This document shows positions 53,149 through 63,468 of a DNA stretch of 64,000 nt, piece after piece. Made by a program: the position numbers and the translations under genes. The first letter of the stretch is position 1. Each line of letters starts with the position of its first letter. Source of the stretch: VFKI01 sp033762075 (GTDB lineage Bacteria; Pseudomonadota; Gammaproteobacteria; DSM-16500); NCBI GenBank assembly GCA_033762075.1, contig JANRLY010000036.1, positions 1 through 64,000 of the forward strand, read 5' to 3'. The notes below the pieces were generated by a model. It was not told the origin of the DNA, did not search any database, and saw nothing but the letters and a program-made list of their open reading frames with translations.

Positions 53149-55980
53149 CTAGCCGCCCAACACCTTCTTTAAAAACATCCCCGTATACGATGCTTTATTT
53201 TTTGTGATCGTTTCTGGTGTGCCGGTTGCAATGACTTGTCCACCATTGTTTCCGCCTTCAGGGCCTAAATCAATAATCCAATCGGCAGTTTTAATCACAT
53301 CTAAATTATGCTCAATGACAACAATAGTGTTACCTGCATCACGCAAACGATGCACGACAGCGAGCAATTGTTCAATATCGTGAAAATGTAATCCGGTTGT
53401 AGGTTCATCTAAAATATATAATGTTTGACCGGTATCTCGACGGGATAATTCTTTCGCTAATTTAATACGCTGCGCTTCACCGCCTGACAACGTTGTTGCA
53501 CTTTGTCCGAGTTGAATATAAGACAATCCTACATCCAACAAGGTTTGTAATTTACGAGCAATCATAGGGATGGGATCAAAAAATGCGCGCGCATCTTCGA
53601 CAGTCATATCTAAAATTTGTTGAATGTTTTTGCCTTTGTACATCACTTCTAATGTTTCGCGATTGTAACGCTTGCCTTGGCAAATATCGCATGTGACATA
53701 CATATCCGCGAGAAAATGCATTTCAACTTTAATGACGCCATCACCTTGACACGCTTCGCAACGCCCACCTTTCACATTAAAACTAAAACGTCCTGGTGAA
53801 TACCCGCGTGAACGCGCTTCTTGTGTGCCAGAAAATAAATCACGCACAGCTGTAAAAAGTCCCGTGTAAGTAGCAGGATTTGAACGCGGCGTGCGACCAA
53901 TCGGACTTTGATCAATTTCGACAACTTTATCGAGATATTCTAATCCATCAATATCATCATAAGGTGCAGGTTCTCGCACAGTTGCGCCATTGAGTGCACG
54001 CGCTGCAAGTGGCGCAAGCGTGTCATTAATCAAAGTGGATTTGCCTGAGCCTGAAACACCTGTGATACACGTCATCACGCCAATAGGAATATCTACATCG
54101 ATGCCACGCAAATTGTTGCCGCGCACACCACGCAATGAAATCATTTTATTTTGATCAAGCGCAACGCGTTTTTTTGGAACTTGAATGCGACGTTTATGTG
54201 AAAGATATTGTCCCGTGAGAGAAGTCGGATGGTTCATAATATCTTGCGGCGTACCACTCGCGACAATTTCACCCCCGTGCACACCAGCGCCGGGGCCTAA
54301 ATCTAAAACATGATCTGCAGATAAAATCGCATCTTCATCATGCTCGACCACCAAAACAGTATTGCCAGTATCGCGCAAATGATGCAATGTTTGTAATAAA
54401 CGCGCATTATCCCGCTGATGCAATCCAATCGACGGCTCATCTAAAATGTACATCACGCCGACTAATCCTGCGCCAATTTGACTCGCTAAACGAATGCGTT
54501 GCGCTTCACCGCCTGATAATGTTTCTGCACTGCGATCTAAGCTCAAATAATTTAAACCGACATTGACTAAAAAACTGAGACGGCTAATTAATTCCTTTTT
54601 AATTTTTTCCGCGATTTCTGCACGCTGGCCCGTTAGATGCATTTCTTCAAAAAATAATTTTGCTTGATCGACAGGTTTTGCAGAAATCTCAGCAATCGTT
54701 GTGCCCGCAACAAAAACATGACGTGCTGCTTCGCACAATCTCGCCCCTTGGCACGTTTCACATTTGCGAGTCGCTAAATATTTGCTAAGCTCTTCTCGCA
54801 CAAATGTGGACTCTGTTTCGCGATAGCGGCGTTGCATATTAGGAATGACGCCCTCAAACACATCTGTGCGGGTGAAGCTTTTGCCATTATCATTTTTATA
54901 TTTAAATTTAATCATTTCATTGCCGCTACCAAATAAAATCACTTCTTTGATTTTTTTAGGTAGGCGAATAAAAGGTGTGTTGATATCAAATGTATAGTGT
55001 TTTGCAAGCGAAGTTAATAATTGAAAATAATACTGCGTGCGATTATCCCATCCGCGAATTGCGCCTTCTACTAAACTGCGTTTTGAATCGACAACAACTA
55101 ACTCAGGATCAAAATGTTGCTGCACACCTAATCCATCACATGTTGGACATGCGCCAGTTGGACTGTTAAAAGAAAATAAGCGCGGCGATAATTCAGACAA
55201 ACTATAACCACAATCAGCACATGCAAATTTCGCAGAAAACACAAGGTCTTTGCGTTTTTCATCATCCATGAATGCCACAACTGCCAAACCATCTGCCAAA
55301 CGTAATGCTGTTTCAAAAGATTCTGCAATACGCAAACGAAAATCTGCGCGTGCTCGCAAACGATCAACGACTACATCAATCGTGTGTTTACGTTTGGGAT
55401 CCAAGCTGGGAAAAGAATCTAATTCAATTAATTTGCCATCGATACGCGCACGTAAAAAACCTTCTGTACGACATTTTTGTAATAATTCGAAATGCTGACC
55501 TTTACGTCCTTGCACGATAGGCGCCAAAATCATCACGCGCGTATCTTCTTGTAACGCTAAAACAGTATCAACCATTTGACTAACCGTTTGCGCTTCGAGA
55601 ATATTTCCATGCTTTGGACAAACAGGTTGCCCAACACGCGCAAACAATAAACGTAAGTAATCGTGAATCTCTGTAATAGTACCAACAGTTGAACGGGGAT
55701 TATGCGAAGTGGATTTTTGTTCAATTGAAATCGCAGGCGACAATCCTTCGATATGATCGACATCAGGTTTTTCCATCATCGAAAGAAATTGACGCGCGTA
55801 AGCAGAAAGTGATTCGACATAACGCCTCTGGCCTTCTGCGTACAAGGTATCAAAAGCAAGGGAAGATTTACCGGAACCCGATAATCCCGTGATGACTGTT
55901 AATTTATCGCGTGGTAAAGAGAGATTTAAATTTTTTAAATTATGCGTGCGCGCACCACGGATCAAGATTTCTTTTGTCAT
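53149..55980 (-). CDS. uvrA: Excinuclease ABC subunit A
   Basis: Damage sensor of nucleotide excision repair. The 943 residues have two ABC modules: Walker A GLSGSGKSS near 33-41 and GVSGSGKST in the second half, signatures LSGGEAQRIRLASQIG and LSGGEAQRIKLAKELS, and zinc modules CADCGY..CPTC and CEAC..CDIC. Full length. A 168-bp gap to the hydrolase holds the palindrome. Confidence 0.98.
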   Translation of the reverse strand: MTKEILIRGARTHNLKNLNLSLPRDKLTVITGLSGSGKSSLAFDTLYAEGQRRYVESLSAYARQFLSMMEKPDVDHIEGLSPAISIEQKSTSHNPRSTVGTITEIHDYLRLLFARVGQPVCPKHGNILEAQTVSQMVDTVLALQEDTRVMILAPIVQGRKGQHFELLQKCRTEGFLRARIDGKLIELDSFPSLDPKRKHTIDVVVDRLRARADFRLRIAESFETALRLADGLAVVAFMDDEKRKDLVFSAKFACADCGYSLSELSPRLFSFNSPTGACPTCDGLGVQQHFDPELVVVDSKRSLVEGAIRGWDNRTQYYFQLLTSLAKHYTFDINTPFIRLPKKIKEVILFGSGNEMIKFKYKNDNGKSFTRTDVFEGVIPNMQRRYRETESTFVREELSKYLATRKCETCQGARLCEAARHVFVAGTTIAEISAKPVDQAKLFFEEMHLTGQRAEIAEKIKKELISRLSFLVNVGLNYLSLDRSAETLSGGEAQRIRLASQIGAGLVGVMYILDEPSIGLHQRDNARLLQTLHHLRDTGNTVLVVEHDEDAILSADHVLDLGPGAGVHGGEIVASGTPQDIMNHPTSLTGQYLSHKRRIQVPKKRVALDQNKMISLRGVRGNNLRGIDVDIPIGVMTCITGVSGSGKSTLINDTLAPLAARALNGATVREPAPYDDIDGLEYLDKVVEIDQSPIGRTPRSNPATYTGLFTAVRDLFSGTQEARSRGYSPGRFSFNVKGGRCEACQGDGVIKVEMHFLADMYVTCDICQGKRYNRETLEVMYKGKNIQQILDMTVEDARAFFDPIPMIARKLQTLLDVGLSYIQLGQSATTLSGGEAQRIKLAKELSRRDTGQTLYILDEPTTGLHFHDIEQLLAVVHRLRDAGNTIVVIEHNLDVIKTADWIIDLGPEGGNNGGQVIATGTPETITKNKASYTGMFLKKVLGG

Positions 55981-56066
55981 TTAAAGGTATACCATTTGGA
56001 AATGAGAGGCGCTCGATTATAACAGCTGCCTTCTCAGTGCGCAAAAACGTGTTTTTTCATTTACTA

Positions 56067-57392
56067 TCATACAGTTATGGATAAAAAATGTGATTTGAAT
56101 GCTTCGAGAGTTGCCGGCATCAATTGACTGGTTTTAGGACGATTGATCACGGCTTCGAGTGCGGGTGGCAAAGGTAAAGCAACTTCATCGCCCAACGCCA
56201 AACGAACCACTTCTGGAAATTTCGCTGGATGAGCCGTGGCTGTAACGATAATAGGAGCGGTTGTTTTTTTTAGGGAAAGATATTTTTCAGCGGCAGCTAT
56301 CCCAACCGCAGTGTGCGGGTCTGCTAAATAGTGATCGGTACGATAGACACGCCGAATGACTTCAAGGGTTTGTTCATCTGAAATGGGTAGCGCTGTAATG
56401 GCTTCACGCATAGCGGGAAGAGAATCATGATAAAAATATTGCAACCGTTCAAAATTACTGGGATGCCCAACATCCATTGCACTCGAGTAAGTTTGCAAGG
56501 AAGCGTGTGTTTGATACTGCCCAGTTGCAAGATAGTTTGGCACAATCGCATTTTTATTGGTGGCAGCAATGAAATGCTGCACAGGTAACCCCGCCGCATG
56601 CGCATAAATAGCTGCGACTAAATTACCAAAATTGCCACTCGGTACACACAAAATCGGATTGGATAAATGATAGTGATATTGCAACTGAAGAATGCCCCAC
56701 GCATGATAAATCAGTTGCGGTAATAAACGTGCGATATTAATTGAATTAGCTGTTGAAAAATGCAGGCCTGACTCTTGCGCGAATTTTTTATCTTGCAAAA
56801 TTGTTTTCACTAAATACTGACAATCGTCAAACGAACCCTGCACTTCAAGCGGAAAAATATTACCGCCGTACGTTGCCATTTGTTGCTCTTGTAAGTGTGT
56901 AATACGACCCTGCGGGTATAATACATGCACACGCACATTTGGCACGTTAAAAAATCCCGCCGCAACTGCACTACCTGTATCACCGGAAGTAGCGACTAAA
57001 ATATCGAGTGTCTGATGATGCTGTCGCAAAATGCGCGAAACAATGCGCGCCATAAAACGCGCACCCACATCTTTAAAAGCAAGTGTCGGGCCATGAAAAA
57101 CTTCAAGCAAATAAATTTGCTCATGTAAATGCACCAATGGAATGGGAAAATTTAAACTATCAACAAGATCGTCGAGCAAATCTTTAGATGAAATGTCCGG
57201 TATAAAAGGCTTTAATAAGTGTTCGCCTAACGCATGAATATTATTTTTTTGCGTGAGATCTGCAATGATATTTTTATCCAGCACAGGGATGCTTTCAGGT
57301 ACAAATAACCCACCCTCCGCTGAAAGTCCTGCTAAAACGGCCTCAGAGAAATTAAAATGTATATTGGCATCACGCGTACTGGTAAATGTCAT
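56067..57392 (-). CDS. thrC: Threonine synthase
   Basis: PLP enzyme that makes threonine from O-phosphohomoserine. The 441 residues contain FHGPTLAFKDVGARFMAR with the PLP lysine, VATSGDTGSAVAAGF (phosphate loop) and VPSGNFGNLVAAIYA. Last gene of thrABC; its ATG overlaps the thrB stop by one base. Confidence 0.96.
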   Translation of the reverse strand: MTFTSTRDANIHFNFSEAVLAGLSAEGGLFVPESIPVLDKNIIADLTQKNNIHALGEHLLKPFIPDISSKDLLDDLVDSLNFPIPLVHLHEQIYLLEVFHGPTLAFKDVGARFMARIVSRILRQHHQTLDILVATSGDTGSAVAAGFFNVPNVRVHVLYPQGRITHLQEQQMATYGGNIFPLEVQGSFDDCQYLVKTILQDKKFAQESGLHFSTANSINIARLLPQLIYHAWGILQLQYHYHLSNPILCVPSGNFGNLVAAIYAHAAGLPVQHFIAATNKNAIVPNYLATGQYQTHASLQTYSSAMDVGHPSNFERLQYFYHDSLPAMREAITALPISDEQTLEVIRRVYRTDHYLADPHTAVGIAAAEKYLSLKKTTAPIIVTATAHPAKFPEVVRLALGDEVALPLPPALEAVINRPKTSQLMPATLEAFKSHFLSITV

Positions 57393-58315
57393 CAGATTCT
57401 CTTTGTGCCAGTTAAGTTTGTTTTTGAAATGAAAACATCACTATCAAGATCCGATTGTTTAAATGCGATTTGAATTGCAATTGCAACTCTTTCTGCATTC
57501 ATTTGAGTATCAGAAATGGCAAATACAGAAGGCCCCGCACCTGAAATCGAAAACCCTAAAGCACCTGCTTTTAATGCTGCTTCACGCGCAGCATCAAATC
57601 CCGGAATAAAACTTGCACGTTTGGGCTCTATAATAAGATCACACAATCCTTGCCTGACCCACTCACTATTACCCACCAATAAACCCGAAAGCAACAAACC
57701 AAAATAACCAGACTGTGTCGTATGTTCGCTTAATGTAATTGTTTTAGGTAGCACACTGCGCATCACGCGCGTTTCTAATTCAAAATGCGGATGCACAACA
57801 GTCCAGTAAAAAATATTTGACAGAGGTAATTGTGTAACATTTTGTGGTTTATCATGATCACCTGAGAGTAAACATAAACCACCCAGCAAAGCAGGGGCAA
57901 CATTATCCGCATGCATACTACCACTCGCGAGACGCTCGCCCTCGACAGCAAAGGGAATAAGCTGTTGTCGCGTCAAACGCCCCCCCAATAATTCGTTGAC
58001 TGCAAATGCTGCTGCTGCACTACTCGCTGCCGAACCGCCTAAACCTGAACTCAATGGAATATTTTTTTTCAAAGTGATTCGAATTCCTTCTGTCACGCCG
58101 TATTCCGCAGAAACTAATTTTGCAACGTGGCAAACAACATTACGATCATCAGAGGGCAAATCAGGAAAATCTTTATCCGGGATAAATTCAAATTTTTTTT
58201 CAGCAATTTTTTCTGCAATGACAATGTCTCCCAAACCATCGATTGCCACCCCTAGCACATCAAACCCAGGACCGACGTTACCAATCGTTGCAGGGGAAAA
58301 AATTTTGATTTTCAT
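57392..58315 (-). CDS. thrB: Homoserine kinase
   Basis: GHMP kinase that phosphorylates homoserine. The 307 residues show ATIGNVGPGFDVLGVAIDG at the start, the ATP loop PLSSGLGGSAASSAAAAFA, and SISGAGPSVFAIS near the end. Middle gene of thrABC. A repeat cluster separates it from thrA. Confidence 0.96.
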   Translation of the reverse strand: MKIKIFSPATIGNVGPGFDVLGVAIDGLGDIVIAEKIAEKKFEFIPDKDFPDLPSDDRNVVCHVAKLVSAEYGVTEGIRITLKKNIPLSSGLGGSAASSAAAAFAVNELLGGRLTRQQLIPFAVEGERLASGSMHADNVAPALLGGLCLLSGDHDKPQNVTQLPLSNIFYWTVVHPHFELETRVMRSVLPKTITLSEHTTQSGYFGLLLSGLLVGNSEWVRQGLCDLIIEPKRASFIPGFDAAREAALKAGALGFSISGAGPSVFAISDTQMNAERVAIAIQIAFKQSDLDSDVFISKTNLTGTKRI

Positions 58316-58340
58316 ACACTTTCACCTTGCATTTTGCACT

Positions 58341-58421
58341 GTCATCCCGCGCATGCTTTTAGCGCGGGACCTAGTGCCTTAAAGTCGCTGGGTTCCGCGC
58401 TAGAAACTGCGCGGAATGACA
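58341..58421. repeat. Double GC-palindrome between thrA and thrB
   Basis: GTCATCCCGCGCATG / AGCGCGGGACCTAGTG followed by GGGTTCCGCGC / GCGCGGAATGACA. Two units of the cgcgggat family head to tail, inside the threonine operon. Confidence 0.75.
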
Positions 58422-58430
58422 TCCTATTCT

Positions 58431-60911
58431 TCAATACGGCAAATAATGCAATAATCTTAACACGTCTGAAAATACACCCATTGCCGTCACCACACCACCC
58501 GCTCCTAATCCTTGAATCACTAAAGGCGTTGCTTGGTAACGATCCGTTGTCATGGCAATGATGTTATCGCTTGCGCGCGTAAATGCGAGCGGATGATTAT
58601 TTGGCACAGCTTCTAAACAAGCTTTTGCTTTCCCTTCAAATAACGTGCCTACATATCGCAATACGCAATTATTTTTTTTGCAATGCTCTAATTTTTTTTG
58701 CATCGTTTTTTCGAATTTGGCATAGCGCGTATAAAAATGCTCAGAGAATTTCCCTGTGCGCAATTCTTCTGGCACAAGATTTTCAATATCAACGTCTTTC
58801 AACTCCATCGACAATCCAATTTCGCGCGCCATAATCACTAATTTGCGCGCAACATCCATGCCGGATAAATCTTCGCGTGGATCAGGTTCCGTTAATCCAT
58901 CAATTTGAGTTTGTTTTAATACTTCGGCAAAAGGTTTTGTGCCATCATAATAATTAAATAAATAACTCAATGTACCCGATAAAACACCTTCGATACGAAT
59001 AATACGATCTCCGCCTGCTAGCAAATCTTTTAATGTGGAAAGAACTGGCAGCCCTGCACCGACATTCGTTTGATATAAAAAAAATCGATCATGCTGGCGA
59101 AATTCTTCCATTAAAGCCCGATACGCCGGCATGGGTAAAACATTGGCTTTTTTATTAGGCGTGACAATGTGCATACCTGCCCGAATAATATCTGAATAAC
59201 GATGCACTAACTCACTGCTTGCCGTGCAATCCACAAAAGCGAGCGGTAAAAAATCTGCATCACGTGCAGCGTCAATCAATCGATCTAAATTGTAAGTTTC
59301 AGTTTTATTTGTTTGATTTAGTAATGCAACTCCTTTTGCGGGATCAATTCCCGCGGGATCAATCCGCATACGGCGACTATTCGCAACAGCATATAAACGA
59401 ATGTTAAATCCTTTTGCACGCAAAGTTGTCATTTGTTCGGCAAGCATGTTCAAAAAAATTGAACCGACATTACCAGCCCCGACCAACACCAAACCTAATT
59501 TTTTATCTCCTGAGAAAAACGCATCGTGAACTAAATTGAGCGCACGTGCTTTTTGCTTTGTATCAATCACGAGTGAAATATTATGTTCTGAAGCACCTTG
59601 CGCTATGGCGCGAATGCTAATTCCTTGTTGACCCAATGAATGAAACATCTTACCCGCGATACCTGGGACGCCACGCATGCCATCGCCGACAATCGCAACA
59701 ATCATTTGATCCGCTTTTTCATCCAGACGAATCCAACGTTGTTTGAGTTCCGCTTTAAATACTTCGCGAATAACTTCACGTGCACGTTCAGCATCGCATG
59801 AACGAATTGCAATACTCAGTGAATGTTGTGATGAAGCTTGCGAAATAAAAAACACGTTAATATTGGCTTCAGATAATGTGCGAAATAATCGCTCGACTGT
59901 CGTGGAAATTTCTGTGCGTCGTCTACCAATCCAACTAAGTAAAGTAATATCGTCAATTGATGTGATACCACTTGCAGGTGAAGGATGTGCGCTGTCTTTT
60001 TTTACAGCAGAAATCAGCGTGCCTTCTGCTTCAGGACGAAAAGTATTTTTGACCAACAAAGGAATTTCGCGATCACGCACGGGCGCTAAAGTGGCAGGAT
60101 GTAAAACTTTCGCACCAAAGTGAGATAATTCCATCGCTTCTTCGTACGATAATTCTGGAACGACAAAAGCTTCGTCCACTAAGTTGGGATCAGCACTATA
60201 AACCCCATCCACATCCGTCCAAATTTCAACAATACGCACATCTAATGCAGCACCAATAATTGCCGCTGAATAATCAGAGCCATTACGTCCCAACGTTGTC
60301 GAACGACCATCTTCTGTAGCTGCAATAAAACCTGTCATCACAGGAATCGCATCGGGGTGCGTTTCTGTAAAGCGTTTTTGCCAATGACGAATATGTCGCG
60401 TGGTTTCAGTATTTTTAACATTCGCTGCAGTGAAATGATCATCTGTTACGATTAATTCGCGCGTATCGACACATACTGCAGGATGAAAACATTGCAGCCA
60501 CGAAGAAAAAAGTTCAGCCGCTAATCGTTCGCCAAATCCAGCAATATGATCTAACGCGCTCGGCGCTGCTTCCCTGAGTAATGAAACACCTTCTAATAAG
60601 TTTTCTAAATCCGAGAGGAGTGCGCGAAGTTTTTTTTCGCCGGCTGCTTCGATGTTGCGATGTTTACCTGCGAATAATTCGTGCAAACATTCTAAATGTT
60701 GTTTCGCAATGGCTTTATATAAAGTGTGAAATTTTTTACGACCTAGTGCTGCTTGTTCAATACAATTGAGCAACGCATTGGTGACACCTTGACAGGCAGA
60801 GACAACAATACAAATAGGCTCATTCTTGACCGCAGATAAAACAATATGAGCGACTTGACGAATTGTTTTTGCATTCGCCATTGAGCTGCCGCCGAATTTC
60901 ATTAATTTCAT
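58431..60911 (-). CDS. thrA: Bifunctional aspartokinase / homoserine dehydrogenase
   Basis: The first and third enzymes of threonine synthesis in one chain. The 826 residues have an aspartokinase domain (MKLMKFGGSSMANAKTIRQV; TLGRNGSDYSAAIIGAAL), two ACT-type regulatory domains (around 310-460), and a homoserine dehydrogenase domain starting LGLVLVGAGNVGSIFLNMLA, with GVLSGTLSYLFN and DPREDLSGMDVARKLVIMAR. No leader peptide of Thr/Ile codons is visible upstream; only 64 bp separate it from the GtrA gene. Confidence 0.96.
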   Translation of the reverse strand: MKLMKFGGSSMANAKTIRQVAHIVLSAVKNEPICIVVSACQGVTNALLNCIEQAALGRKKFHTLYKAIAKQHLECLHELFAGKHRNIEAAGEKKLRALLSDLENLLEGVSLLREAAPSALDHIAGFGERLAAELFSSWLQCFHPAVCVDTRELIVTDDHFTAANVKNTETTRHIRHWQKRFTETHPDAIPVMTGFIAATEDGRSTTLGRNGSDYSAAIIGAALDVRIVEIWTDVDGVYSADPNLVDEAFVVPELSYEEAMELSHFGAKVLHPATLAPVRDREIPLLVKNTFRPEAEGTLISAVKKDSAHPSPASGITSIDDITLLSWIGRRRTEISTTVERLFRTLSEANINVFFISQASSQHSLSIAIRSCDAERAREVIREVFKAELKQRWIRLDEKADQMIVAIVGDGMRGVPGIAGKMFHSLGQQGISIRAIAQGASEHNISLVIDTKQKARALNLVHDAFFSGDKKLGLVLVGAGNVGSIFLNMLAEQMTTLRAKGFNIRLYAVANSRRMRIDPAGIDPAKGVALLNQTNKTETYNLDRLIDAARDADFLPLAFVDCTASSELVHRYSDIIRAGMHIVTPNKKANVLPMPAYRALMEEFRQHDRFFLYQTNVGAGLPVLSTLKDLLAGGDRIIRIEGVLSGTLSYLFNYYDGTKPFAEVLKQTQIDGLTEPDPREDLSGMDVARKLVIMAREIGLSMELKDVDIENLVPEELRTGKFSEHFYTRYAKFEKTMQKKLEHCKKNNCVLRYVGTLFEGKAKACLEAVPNNHPLAFTRASDNIIAMTTDRYQATPLVIQGLGAGGVVTAMGVFSDVLRLLHYLPY

Positions 60912-60931
60912 AGATCGTCATCCGTGTCGTT

Positions 60932-60975
60932 CGTCATCCCAAGGCTACGAAGGGGTAGCCTTGGCTATCCAGTTT
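60932..60975. repeat. Decayed palindromic unit upstream of thrA
   Basis: CGTCATCCCAAGGCTACGAA, then GGGGTAGCCTTGGCTATCCAG: AAGGCTA / TAGCCTT form a stem. A diverged member of the feoB/53007 family. Confidence 0.55.
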
Positions 60976-61368
60976 TTAAGAAAAAATTTTCCGACTAAAG
61001 GTAATATATTTATGCATCAAATAATTGGGCACTAGCATTAATATCGTTGTGGCCATACGAGCAATGATAGGATACAAACCTACTATATTAATCAATATCG
61101 CGATGATAGCCATACTCATCCCAAGCCCAATTGCCGCAATAACAATATAAATGGGAACTTGCATACCAAATTGGCGAGACTGACATTGAAAGGTTAAACG
61201 TTTATTGGCAACATAATGAAAACAACCTGCCATTCCCATCGATACGATTAAGGCTTCAAGATAATGCAGACCCAACCAACGAAAGGCAATAGCAAAAACA
61301 GTCCAATCGAGCAGAGTCGCCAAACCGCCAACGATGAAATAAATCCAGAATTCTCTAGAGCCCAACAT
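60976..61368 (-). CDS. GtrA-like membrane protein
   Basis: ATG 61368 gives 130 residues (MLGSREFWIYFIVGGLATLL), the normal size. Four membrane segments and the motif CFHYVANKRLTFQ are typical of GtrA/DPMS-type proteins that help flip lipid-linked sugars. Longer frames up to 61557 overlap the divergent gene. No partner glycosyltransferase is adjacent. A TATAAT at about 61404-61409 would fit this start. Confidence 0.8.
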   Translation of the reverse strand: MLGSREFWIYFIVGGLATLLDWTVFAIAFRWLGLHYLEALIVSMGMAGCFHYVANKRLTFQCQSRQFGMQVPIYIVIAAIGLGMSMAIIAILINIVGLYPIIARMATTILMLVPNYLMHKYITFSRKIFS

Positions 61369-61520
61369 TTTCACTGATTTTAACCCTGCCCCGAAATCCG
61401 GTATTATATACCTTTCCTCGTCATATTTTGAGCTTTTTAGCATTTCATCTGCGGGCCAATAACTCTCAAAACATGATGAGCAAAGGTATACACACAACTT
61501 ACAGAGTAGAGAAAAAGGAA

Positions 61521-62684
61521 ATGACTCGATCGATTTATTTAGATTATGCCGCAACAACGCCAGTGGATCCGGCTGTTATCACTCAAATGCTTAAATTTCT
61601 AGGCCCGAATGATACATTCGGCAACCCTGCTTCAAGTCACTCTTTCGGGCAAACAGCTAAAAAAGCCGTAGATCATGCACGCGAACAAATTGCGGCCTAT
61701 ATTCACGCTTTACCCGACGAAATCATTTTCACATCAGGCGCAACTGAGTCTATTAATTTAGCCATCAAAGGTGCCGCCGAACTATATCAAACGCGTGGGC
61801 GCCATATCGTTACGCTCAAAACAGAGCACCAAGCAACACTCGACGCATGCCAATGGTTAGAAAAAAATGGTTATCAAGTGACCTATCTCGCTACGAAACC
61901 CGATGGCTTGCTTGATCTCGCTCAACTCGAAGCAGCATTGCGCGACGACACAGTGCTCGTGTCGATTTTACAAGTCAATAATGAAACCGGCGTGATACAA
62001 GATATTACAAGTATCGCAGCAATTACACAGGCACGAGGTATTTTATTGCACGTCGATGGTGCACAAACTGTTGGAAAAACAACGCTTGATGTCAGCCAAA
62101 CACCCGTTGATCTTGTTTCATTGTCGGCACACAAAGCATATGGGCCCAAAGGCGTTGGTGCATTATACTTGCGTAGCAAACCAAAAATACGCGTTGCTGC
62201 ACAAATTCACGGCGGTGGACATCAAAAAAATATACGTTCAGGCACACTCGCGACGCATCAGATTGTCGGCATGGGAGAAGCATTCGCCATCGCCAAACAA
62301 AATTTTGCAAAAGATCGAGCACACATCCAACAATGCCGAGAACAATTTCTCAATCTTTTAAGTCAAAAAGTAGCGTTTCAGATAAATGGCAATCCAGCAC
62401 TTTCCGTTCCAAATACTGTGAATATTCGATTTGAAAATATCGAGCTTGCTAATGCTATTAAAAATGCAGCTGATTTAGCTGTATCGGCCGGCTCAGCATG
62501 TCACAGTAAAGGGGTCGAACCATCCCATGTGCTACGCGCGATGGGGCTCAGTTTTTTCGAAGCGCATTGTTCTTTGCGATTTTCCTTTGGACGGTTTACA
62601 ACAGAAGAAGAGATTGTTCAGGCGATAAAATTGATCGCTAATCTAGGATTCCATACAGTTCTTCAAGGCGAGTTAAAAGCCTAA
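61521..62684 (+). CDS. Cysteine desulfurase (IscS/NifS family)
   Basis: PLP enzyme that takes sulfur from cysteine for Fe-S clusters or thio-modification. ATG 61521 gives 387 residues (MTRSIYLDYAATTPVDPAVI). Signatures: FTSGATESINLAIKGAAE, HVDGAQTVGKTTLDV, PLP lysine in SLSAHKAYGPKG, and the catalytic loop SAGSACHSKGVEPSHVLRAMG with the active cysteine. No iscU, iscA or suf genes adjoin, so its sulfur acceptor is unknown. Confidence 0.9.
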   Translation: MTRSIYLDYAATTPVDPAVITQMLKFLGPNDTFGNPASSHSFGQTAKKAVDHAREQIAAYIHALPDEIIFTSGATESINLAIKGAAELYQTRGRHIVTLKTEHQATLDACQWLEKNGYQVTYLATKPDGLLDLAQLEAALRDDTVLVSILQVNNETGVIQDITSIAAITQARGILLHVDGAQTVGKTTLDVSQTPVDLVSLSAHKAYGPKGVGALYLRSKPKIRVAAQIHGGGHQKNIRSGTLATHQIVGMGEAFAIAKQNFAKDRAHIQQCREQFLNLLSQKVAFQINGNPALSVPNTVNIRFENIELANAIKNAADLAVSAGSACHSKGVEPSHVLRAMGLSFFEAHCSLRFSFGRFTTEEEIVQAIKLIANLGFHTVLQGELKA

Positions 62685-62695
62685 AGCACAAGCCC

Positions 62696-62725
62696 TTGTC
62701 CCCTAGACCTCCTTTTTGGTATAAT
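62696..62725 (+). promoter_or_regulatory. Candidate promoter of the 236-residue membrane protein
   Basis: TTGTCC (62696-62701) and TATAAT (62720-62725), 18 bp apart, 32 bp before the ATG at 62758. No good ribosome site is visible before that ATG. Confidence 0.5.
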
Positions 62726-62757
62726 TTTTGACCATTTTTACCATGTTGGTCTAGTAA

Positions 62758-63468
62758 ATGAATATCTTAACTCCTGGTTTGCAATGCATTCGCCGTACCG
62801 GCAAAGTCCTCGCCTGGGCTGCTTTTTTTGGCGCGATGATGGCTTTTTTTCAGTATATATTCAATGAGTTGCATATACTTCCTCAGCCACTACTCGGCAT
62901 TGAATTAATGCTTATTGGATGTATCATTCCCGCGCTATATCTCTTAAAAGGCGGTTATATAGCGGCAAGACGTGTCGCCATTCTGGCCATGACGAGTCTA
63001 ACCATTTCGTTCACCCTGGGCTTCACTTACCTATTTTCAGTCTTCTATCAATTAACGTTGGCACAAATGTTCGCAATGCTCTGTGGGACCTGGACATTCT
63101 TACTAGGCATTATTATTGCAGGTCATCTCGGAAATTTTATCTTTCACCTTTGGATCTATCGACAATTAACTACGCCCATTATTCGCAATGAATCTCAAGC
63201 TGCGAATATTTTATATCGCCCTTTCTGGCGCTTCAGCCCCTTCAGAGGCATTTTCATTGGTTTACTTTTCATTTCGTCCACAATGAATAGCTTCGGCACC
63301 TTTGATATCACGACTACTCGTGTTCACGAAGATGTCAAAAAACAATATGGACCCGCAGCATATGTTTTTGTTCAACACATCATGAAAAATAAGGGAACAG
63401 AAAAGATCTTTGCTGAAAGCATCGTCTTCGATGGAAAAAAATATTTTGTGAAAAAATTTAGCCTTTGA
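62758..63468 (+). CDS. Polytopic membrane protein, 236 residues, unknown
   Basis: Five or so hydrophobic segments: about 15-35, 45-63, 72-98, 100-128 and 160-180. A soluble C-terminal part of about 55 residues follows (HEDVKKQYGPAAYVFVQHIM). No signature recognised. A palindromic element begins at the base after its stop codon. Confidence 0.65.
   Translation: MNILTPGLQCIRRTGKVLAWAAFFGAMMAFFQYIFNELHILPQPLLGIELMLIGCIIPALYLLKGGYIAARRVAILAMTSLTISFTLGFTYLFSVFYQLTLAQMFAMLCGTWTFLLGIIIAGHLGNFIFHLWIYRQLTTPIIRNESQAANILYRPFWRFSPFRGIFIGLLFISSTMNSFGTFDITTTRVHEDVKKQYGPAAYVFVQHIMKNKGTEKIFAESIVFDGKKYFVKKFSL

Noticed and set aside
60911..60975. thr operon attenuator with leader peptide
   Set aside because: No Thr/Ile-rich short frame and no terminator; only a decayed palindromic repeat and the end of the GtrA gene.
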